This document shows, one piece after another, positions 50,221 to 60,500 of a DNA stretch of 64,000 nucleotides (positions are counted from its first letter, which is position 1; each line of letters begins with the position of its first letter). The stretch is from an uncultured bacterium (GTDB taxonomy: Bacteria > Armatimonadota > JACIXR01). Location of the stretch: the NCBI GenBank assembly GCA_938041455.1, contig CALITO010000002.1:62001-126000 (forward strand), written 5' to 3'. Made by a program: the position numbers and the translations under genes. Under the pieces are notes generated by a model that saw only the letters and a program-made list of their open reading frames with translations, ran no database searches and was not told the origin of the DNA.

Positions 50221-51575
50221 GGATACATTTTATAGGCATAGGAGGGGCTGGAATGAGTGCTTTAGCCACCATCTGCTTAGCGATGGGGCACGAGGTCACC
50301 GGTTCAGATATCTTGGAGAACGAAGCTATCCGCCGCCTTCGCTCAATGGGTGCCCGTATATACATCAACCATTCGCCACATAATATATCAGGTGCCGAGC
50401 TCGTTGTTTATTCCTCGGCTATAAACCCAGAAAATGTTGAACTCCTATCCGCTGAGGAGAAAGGATTGCCAATATTGAAAAGAGGTGAACTACTCGCTAA
50501 ATTGATGGAAGGAAAAAGGAGCATAGTGGTAGCTGGCACCCACGGGAAGACGACCACTTCCTCCCTTATATCCTTTATGCTAGAGAGAAATTCCTTGGAC
50601 CCAACGATTATCATTGGGGGAGAGGTTAACGATATCGGGGGAAATGCTAAACTGGGGAAGGGAGAACTTTTTGTCGCAGAGACAGACGAAAGCGACGGTT
50701 CCTTTCTCCTCCTTTCCCCCTGGATAGCAGTGTTAACCAATATAGATTCAGACCACTTAGACTTCTATGGGTCTATGGCTGATTTGGTGAAAGCTTTCTT
50801 AAATTTCTCCTCCCATGTAAGAGAGGATGGTTATATCATTGCTTGTTTTGACGACTCTTGGCTCCGCCAAATGAAGTTTCCTCGCCCTACTCTCTCTTAC
50901 GGCCTTTCCGAAGGGGCAGAGATGAGAGCAAATAACATCAGGGTATCCTCAACAGGAACATCCTGCAATGTTTATAAAGGTAATAAGGAACTTTTTGACC
51001 TTAATTTAAAACTGCTGGGAAGAGAAAATGTCTCTAACGCTCTTGCTGCTATAGCAGTGGGGAGAATCCTAGGTCTTCCTCCAGAAGGAATTAAGGCATC
51101 CCTTGAAAGTTTCATAGGGGTGCATAGAAGATTGGAGAGGATAGGTTCCTTCGATGATATCCTCGTCTATGACGATTACGCTCATCATCCAACGGAGATA
51201 TCCGTGACTTTGAGAACCTTAAGAGAAGCTTTCCCCAACCGCAGACTTGTCTGTGCCTTTCAACCCCACAGATATACCCGAACGAAACTGCTTTACAGGG
51301 AAATAGCAGAAGCCCTAAAAGCAGCGGATATCCTCCTTATAACCGACATTTACTCCGCGGGAGAAAAACCTATAATGAATGTTTCCAGCCAGCTCATCCT
51401 AAACGCTTTAAAGGAAAAGGGTAAGGAAGCCATATATGTAGAAGAGTTGGAGGCAGTCTCGAACCACCTTTTGAAGTTGTCTAAGCCAGGTGACATAATC
51501 ATCACGCTTGGAGCAGGTAATATAAATTATGCAGGTTATGAGGTCCTGAAAAGAGCGGGAGTATGCCCAACCTGA
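50217..51575 (+). CDS. murC: UDP-N-acetylmuramate:L-alanine ligase
   Basis: MurC attaches the first amino acid of the stem peptide. It begins MRIHFIGIGGAGMSALA and contains SSAINPEN, ATP loop GTHGKTTTSSLISFML, ETDESDGSFL, DSDHLDFYGSM, HRRLERIG and DDYAHHPTEISVTL. The length of 452 residues is typical. It overlaps murG (4 nt) and murB (13 nt). Confidence 0.97.
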   Translation: MRIHFIGIGGAGMSALATICLAMGHEVTGSDILENEAIRRLRSMGARIYINHSPHNISGAELVVYSSAINPENVELLSAEEKGLPILKRGELLAKLMEGKRSIVVAGTHGKTTTSSLISFMLERNSLDPTIIIGGEVNDIGGNAKLGKGELFVAETDESDGSFLLLSPWIAVLTNIDSDHLDFYGSMADLVKAFLNFSSHVREDGYIIACFDDSWLRQMKFPRPTLSYGLSEGAEMRANNIRVSSTGTSCNVYKGNKELFDLNLKLLGRENVSNALAAIAVGRILGLPPEGIKASLESFIGVHRRLERIGSFDDILVYDDYAHHPTEISVTLRTLREAFPNRRLVCAFQPHRYTRTKLLYREIAEALKAADILLITDIYSAGEKPIMNVSSQLILNALKEKGKEAIYVEELEAVSNHLLKLSKPGDIIITLGAGNINYAGYEVLKRAGVCPT

Positions 51576-52450
51576 AGTTATTGGAGAAGATGGTAAAGGG
51601 AAAAATTCTCTACGGGGAACCCATGGCCCGTCATACATCCTTCCGAATAGGAGGAAAGGCTGAAGCGCTCTTCTTCCCTAGCGACGAATCCGATCTCATC
51701 ACCTTCCTCTCCATACTAAGAAAGGAAAATAAGCCCTATTATTTACTAGGTAATGGGACGAACATTCTCGTCTCAGATAAGGGATTGAAAGAAGTAGTGA
51801 TAAAGGTTGGTAAGCATCTCACGGGCTTCTTTCCCCAAGAGGGGAGAGTTATGAGTGGAACCCCGCTTCCCAGGTTTTTAAACAACATTTCTCGCTTGGG
51901 CCTCGCGGGACTAGAGAATTTAGCGGGCATACCGGGTACCGTAGGTGGAGCCATAAGGATGAACGCGGGCATACCCTTATTTTCTATCGGAGAAGCTCTT
52001 AAAGCGGTGAAGGTATTTTATGAGGGAGAAGTTGTATGGCTAAAAAGAGAGGAGGTCACCTTCTCCTACAGAGAAACCTCCCTCGGAGAAGCAGTCATTT
52101 TGGAGGCTATTTTTAACTTGACTCCTGATTCTCCTTACCGGATAAGGGAACGGTTCCAAAATGCCCTCCTCAGAAGGAGAAAATCCCAACCTATTAAAGC
52201 TTATAGTGCAGGGTGCATTTTCAAAAACCCTCCTTTTGCAAGCGCAGGTGAACTGTTGGACAAAGCAGGAGCAAAGGGAATGAGGCAGGGCGGCGCCTAT
52301 GTCTCGCGTAAGCATGCTAATTTTATCATCAATAGGGGAGACGCCACCGCAGAAGATGTCTTCCTCCTCATTCAAAGATGCAAAGAACTAGTAAAAGAGA
52401 AGTTCAACATAGAACTACAGTTGGAAATCCAACTTTGGGGGGAGTTCTGA
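51563..52450 (+). CDS. murB: UDP-N-acetylenolpyruvoylglucosamine reductase
   Basis: This FAD enzyme reduces UDP-GlcNAc-enolpyruvate to UDP-MurNAc. MARHTSFRIGGKAEALFFP, YYLLGNGTNILV, GLENLAGIPGTVGGAIRMNAG, FSYRETSL and the C-terminal SAGCIFKNPP...SAGELLDKAGAKGMRQGGAYVSRKHANFIIN are family blocks. The YSAGCIFKNP Ser/Cys context and 295-residue length fit the type II form. It overlaps murC by 13 nt. Confidence 0.96.
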   Translation: MPNLKLLEKMVKGKILYGEPMARHTSFRIGGKAEALFFPSDESDLITFLSILRKENKPYYLLGNGTNILVSDKGLKEVVIKVGKHLTGFFPQEGRVMSGTPLPRFLNNISRLGLAGLENLAGIPGTVGGAIRMNAGIPLFSIGEALKAVKVFYEGEVVWLKREEVTFSYRETSLGEAVILEAIFNLTPDSPYRIRERFQNALLRRRKSQPIKAYSAGCIFKNPPFASAGELLDKAGAKGMRQGGAYVSRKHANFIINRGDATAEDVFLLIQRCKELVKEKFNIELQLEIQLWGEF

Positions 52451-52451
52451 T

Positions 52452-53387
52452 ATGAACAAGACAAGAGTAGCTATCCTGGCTGGTGGCATATCCTCCGAAC
52501 GAGAAATCTCCCTCCTTAGCGGAGAAATGGTGCTTAAAAATTGCCCGAGGGACAAATATATTCCTTTCTTGCTTGATCCTAAGGACCTACTGGAAAAGGA
52601 AAAATGGAGCGATTTTATAAGGGAACTTAAAAGCGCCGATGTGATCTTCATAGCGCTCCATGGGAGAATGGGAGAGGATGGCGTTATTCAGGGTTTGCTG
52701 GAAAGTCTTGGCATACCCTATACAGGATCGAGCGTCCTTGCCTCCGCCTTAGCAATGGATAAAGTAAAATCAAAACAGATTTTCTACTTTTACAATATCC
52801 CTACCCCTCCCTGGAGACTATTAGAAAAGTCAAAACCTATTCCTCCTTTAACCTATCCTCTGGTCATAAAACCGCAAAGGCAAGGTTCCTCCGTAGGAGT
52901 AACGATAGTGCTCTCAGAGGAAGAATTACCCCACGCTTTAAATAAAGCCTTTCAATATGACCCCCTAGCCATTGCAGAAAATTATATAAAGGGCAGGGAA
53001 CTATCCGTGCCCATCTTAGAGATAGACGATGTCCCTACCACTCTGCCTGTTGTGGAGATAATCCCAAATGAAGGCTTTTACGACTATTATCATAAATATA
53101 CCCCGGGCTCTACAAGGGAAATCGCCCCCGCCCCCTTGAAAAAAGAAACTGAAAAAAAGGTGAAAGAGGTGGCTTTAGCAGCTTATAAAGCATTGGGCTG
53201 CGCGAATTTCGCCAGGGTAGACCTTAAACTTGACGAAGAAGAAAACCCCTTCGTTTTAGAAGTCAACACTATTCCCGGTTTGACCCCTCTCAGCCTCCTC
53301 CCCCTCTCTGCCCAAGCTATGGGTATCTCCTTTTCTCAATTGATAGATATCATTATTCAAAACGCTCTGAGGAAAAGTAGAATATGA
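52452..53387 (+). CDS. ddl: D-alanine:D-alanine ligase
   Basis: This ATP-grasp enzyme makes the D-Ala-D-Ala dipeptide used by MurF. It starts RVAILAGGISSEREISLLSG and has IFIALHGRMGEDGVIQGLLESLGIPYTGS, MDKVKSK, VIKPQRQGSSVGVTIV and LEVNTIPGLTPLSLLPLSAQAMGISFSQLI. 311 residues is typical. It lies 1 nt after murB and overlaps ftsQ by 4 nt. Confidence 0.96.
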   Translation: MNKTRVAILAGGISSEREISLLSGEMVLKNCPRDKYIPFLLDPKDLLEKEKWSDFIRELKSADVIFIALHGRMGEDGVIQGLLESLGIPYTGSSVLASALAMDKVKSKQIFYFYNIPTPPWRLLEKSKPIPPLTYPLVIKPQRQGSSVGVTIVLSEEELPHALNKAFQYDPLAIAENYIKGRELSVPILEIDDVPTTLPVVEIIPNEGFYDYYHKYTPGSTREIAPAPLKKETEKKVKEVALAAYKALGCANFARVDLKLDEEENPFVLEVNTIPGLTPLSLLPLSAQAMGISFSQLIDIIIQNALRKSRI

Positions 53388-54124
53388 AGAGATGGGAACA
53401 CCGCTCCCCACCGAGGAAAAGAATCTACTTTAGTTCTTTTCTTTCTTTATGTATCTTGTTAATATTCTGGTATCTCCTGCCCCTCTTTCTTTTCCCCCTG
53501 CAAAATCTCGCTATCTTCGGCAATTCCCATATCCCCCAGGAAATGCTCTCCGAGCAACTCCTCCACTACCTCAAGGGCAAACCCCTCTTACAAATTAGTC
53601 AAAAGTGTATCTCCTCCCTTCTGCGAGAAAATAATTGGGTTAAAAAAGCGGAGATATACAAGATACCCCCTCGCGTCCTCCTCCTAAAGGTTAAAGAAAA
53701 AACACCCTTCCTAATTATTTTCCCACAGAATAGGGAACCTTTATTGATAGATGAAGAGGGCTATGTAATTGAAAACCCCACTCAAATGAAGGGGCTACCA
53801 ACCTTGTTTCTCACCTCTGTGAATATTAGCGAAAATAACATCCTTTCCCATCCTTCCCTTGAGAGTATAGAAGCGCTTAGGGAGCTTCTCAACCAATTGA
53901 GCGAAACATCCATACAAGTTGAAAGGATTCTCCTTTCACCCGAGGGGGAAATAAGTGTCTTTACAAGAGGAGGAGTAGAGATTATAATAGGGGAACCTCG
54001 GGAACTTTCCACAAAACTCGCCCTTCTCAGGGTTTTGTGGGAGAAGATACCTAATATAGAGAAGAGGCTTCTCTATATAAACTTGTCTTACCCTCCTAAA
54101 CCTGCTATAATGATAAAGGAGTGA
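53384..54124 (+). CDS. ftsQ: Cell division protein FtsQ/DivIB-like (POTRA)
   Basis: A basic cytoplasmic N-terminus and one membrane helix (FLSLCILLIFWYLLPLFLFP) are followed by a POTRA domain (LAIFGNSHIPQEMLSEQL; WVKKAEIYKIPPRVLLLKVKEKTPF) and a beta domain with LLIDEEGYVIE and GLPTLFLTSVNI. This topology and the position after ddl identify the divisome scaffold FtsQ. It overlaps DUF881 by 4 nt. Confidence 0.9.
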   Translation: MKRWEHRSPPRKRIYFSSFLSLCILLIFWYLLPLFLFPLQNLAIFGNSHIPQEMLSEQLLHYLKGKPLLQISQKCISSLLRENNWVKKAEIYKIPPRVLLLKVKEKTPFLIIFPQNREPLLIDEEGYVIENPTQMKGLPTLFLTSVNISENNILSHPSLESIEALRELLNQLSETSIQVERILLSPEGEISVFTRGGVEIIIGEPRELSTKLALLRVLWEKIPNIEKRLLYINLSYPPKPAIMIKE

Positions 54125-54843
54125 AAAAGGAGCTCATCTTATCCCTCTCTATCGTCTCTATAATGCTGGGGGCTCTTCTCGCTCTGGGTATAAGAACCCA
54201 GCAGACCTATACCCCTATCTTGCCCACCACTAATCCCCGTGAGTTATCAGCTATATTTAAGACTTTGCAGGAGACGAACAAAAAACTTCAGGAAGAAATC
54301 AGGATCTTACAAAATAGGATAACAGATTATGAGGAGAAATTATCCAGTGGAAAAGGGGCTATCCAAGCCCTTAATGAACAACTTCAAACCATAAAGGTTC
54401 AAGCAGGGCTCACCGATGTTATGGGCCCGGGCGTCATTATCACGCTCGCTGATAGTGGTTACCGAGCTCCCTTAGCGGAACTACAAAATCTCTATATAGT
54501 CCATGATTATGACCTTCTCCAAGTGATTAATGAGTTAAAGGCTGCAGGGGCAGAAGCAATAGCCCTAAACGGACAACGGCTCTCGTTCTACTCTGCCATT
54601 CGCTGTGTAGGTAATGTAATACAAGTGAACGGTGTCCCCATAGCATCACCCTATAAGATAGAGGCGATAGGAGACCCCGATGTCCTCCTTAGTGGGTTGA
54701 AGCTACCTGGGGGCATAGTGGATTTGCTGACTAATTCAGGGCTTAAGGTGGAAGTTAAAAAAGCGGAGCAGCTCGTTTTACCCCCTTATAGTGGTCCGGG
54801 AAGTAGTAGATTGGGTTTTGCCCAGCCAGTGGGAGGTCCCTGA
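54121..54843 (+). CDS. DUF881 family protein
   Basis: One N-terminal membrane helix (ILSLSIVSIMLGALLALGI) and a coiled coil (LQETNKKLQEEIRILQNRITDYEEKL) lead into the DUF881 domain (TDVMGPGVIITLAD; LLQVINELKAAGAEAIALNGQRL; VLLSGLKLPGGIVDLL). It resembles B. subtilis YlxW/YlxX. The molecular role is unknown; genes of this family recur beside sbp and ftsA/ftsZ, which suggests an envelope or division function. GTG start with a 4-nt overlap on ftsQ. Confidence 0.9.
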   Translation: MKKELILSLSIVSIMLGALLALGIRTQQTYTPILPTTNPRELSAIFKTLQETNKKLQEEIRILQNRITDYEEKLSSGKGAIQALNEQLQTIKVQAGLTDVMGPGVIITLADSGYRAPLAELQNLYIVHDYDLLQVINELKAAGAEAIALNGQRLSFYSAIRCVGNVIQVNGVPIASPYKIEAIGDPDVLLSGLKLPGGIVDLLTNSGLKVEVKKAEQLVLPPYSGPGSSRLGFAQPVGGP

Positions 54844-54845
54844 GA

Positions 54846-55217
54846 GTGCTCCTTTTACTTCCCGCTTTTGGTTTGTTGGTCAGCTTCCTAATAGTGTATT
54901 TCACCCATATAACTGTGCCCCTTATTTATGCACCTTACCTTTCCGTTGCTATACTTGCTGCCTTTGACTCAATAGTAGGAGGAGTTAGAGCGGGTTTGGA
55001 GAGGAAATTCGATAACTCCATCTTCCTTTCCGGTTTCTTCGTGAACACCGCAGCGGCTGCTCTATTAGCCTGGATAGGAGACCTTGTAGGGGTAGCACTC
55101 TATCTTGCCGCGGTAGTTGCCTTTGGGGTAAGGATTTTTCAAAATTTATCCCTTATAAGACGACTCCTGCTTCAAGAGATTACCTATAGGAGGGATAAGT
55201 CTGGGGGAGAGAGATAG
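54846..55217 (+). CDS. sbp: Small basic protein (DUF1290)
   Basis: A 123-residue membrane protein with three or four helices and the DUF1290 pattern APYLSVAILAAFDSIVGGVRAGLERKFDNSIFLSGFFVNTAAAALLAWIGD. B. subtilis has the same gene next to its division cluster; its function is not known. The GTG start is 3 nt after the DUF881 gene. Its last codons contain the ribosome site of ftsA and overlap its start by 17 nt. Confidence 0.9.
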   Translation: MLLLLPAFGLLVSFLIVYFTHITVPLIYAPYLSVAILAAFDSIVGGVRAGLERKFDNSIFLSGFFVNTAAAALLAWIGDLVGVALYLAAVVAFGVRIFQNLSLIRRLLLQEITYRRDKSGGER

Positions 55218-56445
55218 AGACATCATCACGGGATTAGATGTAGGAACAACGAAGATATGTGTTCTCGTGGTTAGGGTAGTAAATGGAGAACTACAAACGA
55301 TGGCTCTGGGGCTTCATCCCTCTGAGGGCATGCGTAAGGGGCTTGTCGTGGATATACAAAAGACGAGCGCCGACATAAGGTCAGCTATATTGAAGGCGCA
55401 AACTATGGCGGGGAGGGAAATAACCCAAGCGGTAGTTGGCGTGACGGGTAGGCATATCTCTTCCCATAATGTGAGGGGAGCAGCAACTATCACGAATTAT
55501 AAGGGAGAGATTAAAGAAGAGGATGTGGAAAGGGCTCTCGAGAATGCAAGGGAAAACCTCCTCCTCTCTAAAGAGAGGGAGATCATCCACATCGCGCCAC
55601 GGCAATTCATAATAGACGGAGAGGAAGGGATCAGACAGCCGGAAGGGATGTTCGCTCAACACTTGGAGGTGGAGGCCCACATAGTGACTGGAGCTTCCTC
55701 CTTCCTTAACAATTTAGTGAAAAGCGTGGAGCTCGCTGGCGTGAGAGTGGAGGATCTTTTGCTCCAGTCCCTAGCTGCAAGCGAGGCGGTCCTGGAGGAG
55801 GCGGAAAAGGATATCGGGGTCGCCCTTGTGGATATAGGGGGTGGCACAACGGACCTCGCCATATTTAAAGATGGAAGTATATGCTTCTCCTCTTCTCTTC
55901 CCTTGGGAGGAAATCATTTGACCTCGGATATAATGGTGGGGCTACGCACGACCTCGAGCGAAGCGGAAAGACTTAAGAAAGAGAAAGGTTACGCCATAGC
56001 TTCCCTACTAGATTCCCAGGAGGCGATAGAGGTGAGAATGGTGGCAAGGGAAGAGCCGATGTATCTCCCACGGCGTGTTCTTGCCGAGATAATAGAAGAT
56101 CGTCTTACAGAGCTCTTCCAAATAGTGGGTAAGGAAATAGCCAAAGCGAATGTGGGAGACATACTGCCTGGAGGAGTAGTCCTCACGGGGGGCACCTCCC
56201 TTTTACCCGGAATAGATCACCTTGCTGAAAAGGTGTTGAATATGCCGGCACGCATCGGCTTGCCCAAAGGGGTTAAAAGCCTTCCTGAATCCCCCTTCTC
56301 CCCTCTCCATTCCACGGCGGTGGGCTTGGTACTCTATTCTTATAAATACCACCCCCTCCCTATTAAAAGGTCTTTTAAAAGGAAAAATTTTGTTGCAAGG
56401 TTTTTCCATTCCCTCTATAATTTTCTTGCCCACTTTTGGAGATAA
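55201..56445 (+). CDS. ftsA: Cell division protein FtsA, probable CTG start
   Basis: This actin-like ATPase anchors FtsZ to the membrane. The phosphate-1 loop IITGLDVGTTKICVLVV lies upstream of the first GTG (55267), so that GTG cannot be the start. In this frame, codon CTG 55201 follows AGGAGGG (55188-55194) at an ideal 7-nt spacing, and no ATG/GTG/TTG exists before it that is compatible. Other features are AVVGVTGRHISSHNV, IALVDIGGGTTDLAIF-type phosphate-2 (VALVDIGGGTTDLAIF), GGVVLTGGTSLLPGI and a basic, amphipathic C-terminal helix (FVARFFHSLYNFLAHFWR) for membrane binding. Confidence 0.93.
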   Translation: MGERDRDIITGLDVGTTKICVLVVRVVNGELQTMALGLHPSEGMRKGLVVDIQKTSADIRSAILKAQTMAGREITQAVVGVTGRHISSHNVRGAATITNYKGEIKEEDVERALENARENLLLSKEREIIHIAPRQFIIDGEEGIRQPEGMFAQHLEVEAHIVTGASSFLNNLVKSVELAGVRVEDLLLQSLAASEAVLEEAEKDIGVALVDIGGGTTDLAIFKDGSICFSSSLPLGGNHLTSDIMVGLRTTSSEAERLKKEKGYAIASLLDSQEAIEVRMVAREEPMYLPRRVLAEIIEDRLTELFQIVGKEIAKANVGDILPGGVVLTGGTSLLPGIDHLAEKVLNMPARIGLPKGVKSLPESPFSPLHSTAVGLVLYSYKYHPLPIKRSFKRKNFVARFFHSLYNFLAHFWR

Positions 56446-56485
56446 CTTTCGTTAATTTTAAAAATAATGAAAAGGGGGTATTGAA

Positions 56486-57565
56486 TTGCCCAACAAAGAG
56501 GATATAAAAGGAGCAAACATAACCGTGCTCGGCGTTGGCGGCGCGGGATGTAACGCTGTCAACCGAATGATTGAAGCACAGGTAGAGGGTGTAGAGTTTG
56601 TTGCAGTGAATACCGATAAGCAAGTTTTGGGCTTGTCGAAGGCACCTCACAAGATACAGATAGGGGCGAAGCTCACGGGAGGATTAGGAGCAGGTGGCGA
56701 CCCCGAAATTGGCAAGCAGGCTGCAGAGGATAGCGAAGAGGAACTGAGAAAAGCAATGGAGGGGGCCCATATGGTATTCATAACCGCGGGAATGGGGGGA
56801 GGGACTGGCACAGGGGCCTCACCCATTATAGCCGAGATCGCTCGCTCTAAGGATATTGGAGCCCTTTGTATTGCTGTTGTCACCCGCCCTTTCTCTTTCG
56901 AAGGCACTAAACGGGCAAAGATAGCGGAGGAAGGAATCCAATTACTCAAAGAGAAGGTAGACGCCCTAATAGTCATCCCTAATGACCGCCTACTTAACAT
57001 CACAGAGGAAAACCTTACCCTCGTGGAAGCTTTTAAGTTAGCCGACGATGTATTGCGTCAAGGGGTGCAAGGTATCTCAGATATAATAGTGGTCCCCGGG
57101 TTAATAAATTTGGATTTCGCCGATGTGAAATCCGTCCTCCAGGGGGCGGGTACCGCCTTAATGGGAACTGGCGTTGCCGAGGGAGAAAACAGAGGAGTAG
57201 AAGCAGCTACGGCAGCAATCCAAAGCCCTCTTTTGGAAAGCTCTATGAGCGGAGCGAAGAAATTGCTCGTTAACATAACTGCTGGACACGACATCTCCTT
57301 AAAGAACGATGTGGAGAAGGCAATGGCTTTTCTCTCTCAACGAATGGATGCTAAGGAAGACGATATAAAGCTTGGTGTCGTCATAAAGGACGAAATGCAA
57401 GGAAAATTGCAAATAACTGTTATAGCTACAGGTTTCCAGCCCCAGCCTATGGAGCAACCACCCTTTTTGAGAAAGGAAGAAGGAGTAGAGGAGAAAAAAG
57501 TAGAAATCCCTATACTTATAGAGGAGGAACTTGACATACCTACCTTCCTTCGCAAAAGATTTTAG
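56486..57565 (+). CDS. ftsZ: Cell division protein FtsZ
   Basis: This tubulin-like GTPase forms the Z ring. [19 protein letters not shown], the tubulin signature GGGTGTG at 104-110, [21 protein letters not shown] and the T7-loop region [11 protein letters not shown] are intact. The C-terminal peptide [13 protein letters not shown] is the tail that binds FtsA. The TTG start has AAGGGGG 7 nt upstream. The 3' end runs into the region encoding the ribosome site of the next gene, with no terminator seen. Confidence 0.97.
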   Translation: MPNKEDIKGANITVLGVGGAGCNAVNRMIEAQVEGVEFVAVNTDKQVLGLSKAPHKIQIGAKLTGGLGAGGDPEIGKQAAEDSEEELRKAMEGAHMVFITAGMGGGTGTGASPIIAEIARSKDIGALCIAVVTRPFSFEGTKRAKIAEEGIQLLKEKVDALIVIPNDRLLNITEENLTLVEAFKLADDVLRQGVQGISDIIVVPGLINLDFADVKSVLQGAGTALMGTGVAEGENRGVEAATAAIQSPLLESSMSGAKKLLVNITAGHDISLKNDVEKAMAFLSQRMDAKEDDIKLGVVIKDEMQGKLQITVIATGFQPQPMEQPPFLRKEEGVEEKKVEIPILIEEELDIPTFLRKRF

Positions 57566-57590
57566 TGAAATTATCCGAGAGGAGGGGGGA

Positions 57591-60500
57591 ATGCCCACCA
57601 TGGAAAAATTTATGGGAAGGAGTATACTTGTTTGTATGCTCATTTTTCCCCTTGCTCTTTCCCTTGCCTTAGAACGCCCCTGGATTTGCGACACCTACTT
57701 TTACTGGTATACCTGGGACTACGATAAGAAACTGGGCAATTGGTTGGGAGGAGTATACAACACCCCCTTAAGTGGCTATTACGATTCCCGCACTTATAAG
57801 GATAACAAACGCTCCCTTTGGCAAGCAGGAGAGTGGGGGATAACCCATCACTTCATAGATTACTGGGCTCCCGATTGGCTGGGCGAGGGAGGAGTGATGA
57901 GGGAGAAGATCGTCTTCAAAGCAGCAGAAGACCTCCAAAAGGAAGGCTACGACATCTGGATGTCTTATTATCAAGACGGCTGGAATTTTGACACAAAACA
58001 CTTCTCCAATAATATCTCCCAAAAACGAGACACCTTCCTCTGGCTTCAGCTCTTCTCCTCCTCCCCTGTCCTTGTAAGGTTAAACGGACTCCCTTACAAG
58101 CTTATATATTCCCGTAATGGCTTTCCCCAAACCACTATTGATAACGAGGGCTTCGCTTCTTATCTCCGCTCTATCTATCCTTCCATACAAACACTTAACG
58201 AAGAATGGGGAACTAACTTCTCCTCCTTTGATGAGGTAAAAATGAATTTCAATTCCCCCGGGCATCAACGAGCATATTCCATAAAATATCAATACGAGAT
58301 ATGGAGGAAGGAATGGGAAAAACTTGATAAACTCGTCCAGCAAGAGTTCGGTTTGCCCGGTATGAGAGTTTCTTTTGATGTAGGTTATGAACCTTTTATG
58401 GGCTTTAACTATTCCCTATTCGCCAAAATCCTCGGTGGTCCTCATTCTTACGCAGGCATCTTCGGGCAACCCCAAGAGCAAGATGTGGAACGCTTCATTC
58501 AATCGATAGTCGCTAAAAAATATAACACTGTTTTCTTTGACCACTTCAAAAATTTCTATACAGATTGGGAAATTCGCATCCCTGGCACCTGCTATCCTCC
58601 CGAACCTTTCCATTTTGACAGGTTCTGGTGTAGTGCCCTCCTCCGTTACTCAGAAGCATTGCTTCACCTCTCCTGGAACGAGTGGTGGGAAGGTTCCAAC
58701 CTTGAACCATGCTGGGAACATGGCAAGAAATACTGCGAAAAGAATCTTTTTTGGGCAACATTGATGTGGGAGATCTTTCCCCAACTCCGGGACTTCGGCA
58801 AAGGGGCTAAAGTTGCTCTTCTTCTAAACGAGTGGCCCCTCCTCTCAGGCGAAGGCAATATAAAAGAACTATACCAAACCATACAAATGCTCCGTCAATT
58901 GAATATCCCATTTGACCTAATCCCTGATGACCTCCTCTCAAGGGAAACGCTCTCCCATTTCCAACTCATCATCGCTCCCTCTTGTGAGGTGGGGTTCGGC
59001 TACAATCAGAATGGGGAGAGGGTTTTGGATTTGCTCCTCGATTGGCTGAAGCAAGGGGAGAATCGCAAGTTGATAGTCTCGGGGAATGCGAGGCTATACC
59101 AAGTTCTGGGACTTGAAGAAACAAGAAAAGAAGGGGCGATCGAACCGGGCAAGGATTTGAATGTCTTCGTTGATTTTGGAGAAAAGGGGGATGAGAAATT
59201 CATCCTCAAGGGGGCTTCCTCACAGGAGGATTGGGGCGCTCTCCCCCCAGAAGCCTATGGAAAAGCGGAAAGGAGACTAACTGTTAGATGGCTCCCCGGT
59301 GCGGGAACAAGAACCACCTTGCTTCTCCCTCTATCCCCTAAAAGGGAACTCGTCCTTCGTTTCCGTGCCAATGCCCTCTGGGATAACCAAATTGCATTCC
59401 TCCTTAACGGTAAGGAGGCGGGAAAGATAAATATTCTGCCGGGTTGGAATGATTACGAATTGAGAATACCTGCTTCGCTGGTGAACGATTATATGGGGGA
59501 ACTCACACTTGATTTCCAAAAGGCAAACATACCATCTCAATTAGACCCGCAGAGGTTTCCCGCCGAGAACAGAGTCTGCAATATAGCAATTGATTGGCTC
59601 CAACTTTCCACACCCAACTTCCCCCCAGGAAAAGAGGAAAACATCTATTCACTTCCCCAACAAAGCGTTGTCTTCCAAAAAAACTTCCTCCCCTTGTCCT
59701 TCCCCTTACCATATCGTAAAGTGCCCGCTATATATCCCCAAAGAGGGATAATCCTTTCTCACTATAGGCTCTCCAACATCCCCAGAGATATGATTATACC
59801 CTTTTCCAAAGGGGAGGTTTTCTATATCAACGGCTCCCTCAGTGATATAGAGGATAAGAGATACTGGGGGACTATATTGAAATGGGCTGGTTTTCCTCCG
59901 CCTGAATATGTGAGTGGAGAGAACATAATAGGAAACATTTACTGGGTGGATAACACAGCAATCGTTCTCGCTTATAACCATAATATAAAGAAAGAACCCA
60001 TTTTGACCATCAAAGTCCCTGCGAAGAACCTACCCTTAGCGGAGGCTATCTCCTTAAATAGCGACGGTGCCTCGTTCAAGAAAATAACTTATAGAAAAAG
60101 TGGAGAATTTATAGAAACTAAAACAAAACTTTCCTATTATGCCTCCTTTGCTTTTGTGTTCTCTCCTATAAAGTTGTTGAACAATTCCTTCACCATAGTC
60201 AAGGGCGGGAAGACCGCCTTACCCCTTGAGATAGAGAACTTGACTGATAAACCCCAGCAAGTGATAATACGCCTCAGAGCTCGCTTCCCCACCCTCATTT
60301 CAAGGGAAATCAAGCTATTATTACAACCCAAGGCACGAAAAATCGTCAGATTCCCCCTTTTAGCTAAGGATACAATAGATTGGGGACAAAAGACAATTGT
60401 GGTGGAGTTTGAGGGCGACTGGGGAAGATCCATTTTTCCAAGACCCTTAATAGTAATGGATTTGCCTAACTTGGTCTTAACCAATAAAGTAGTAGATTGT

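Noticed and set aside
57531..57590. Longer N-terminus for the giant GH protein
   Set aside because: It overlaps the conserved FtsZ tail and precedes the ribosome site; ATG 57591 gives a proper signal peptide.
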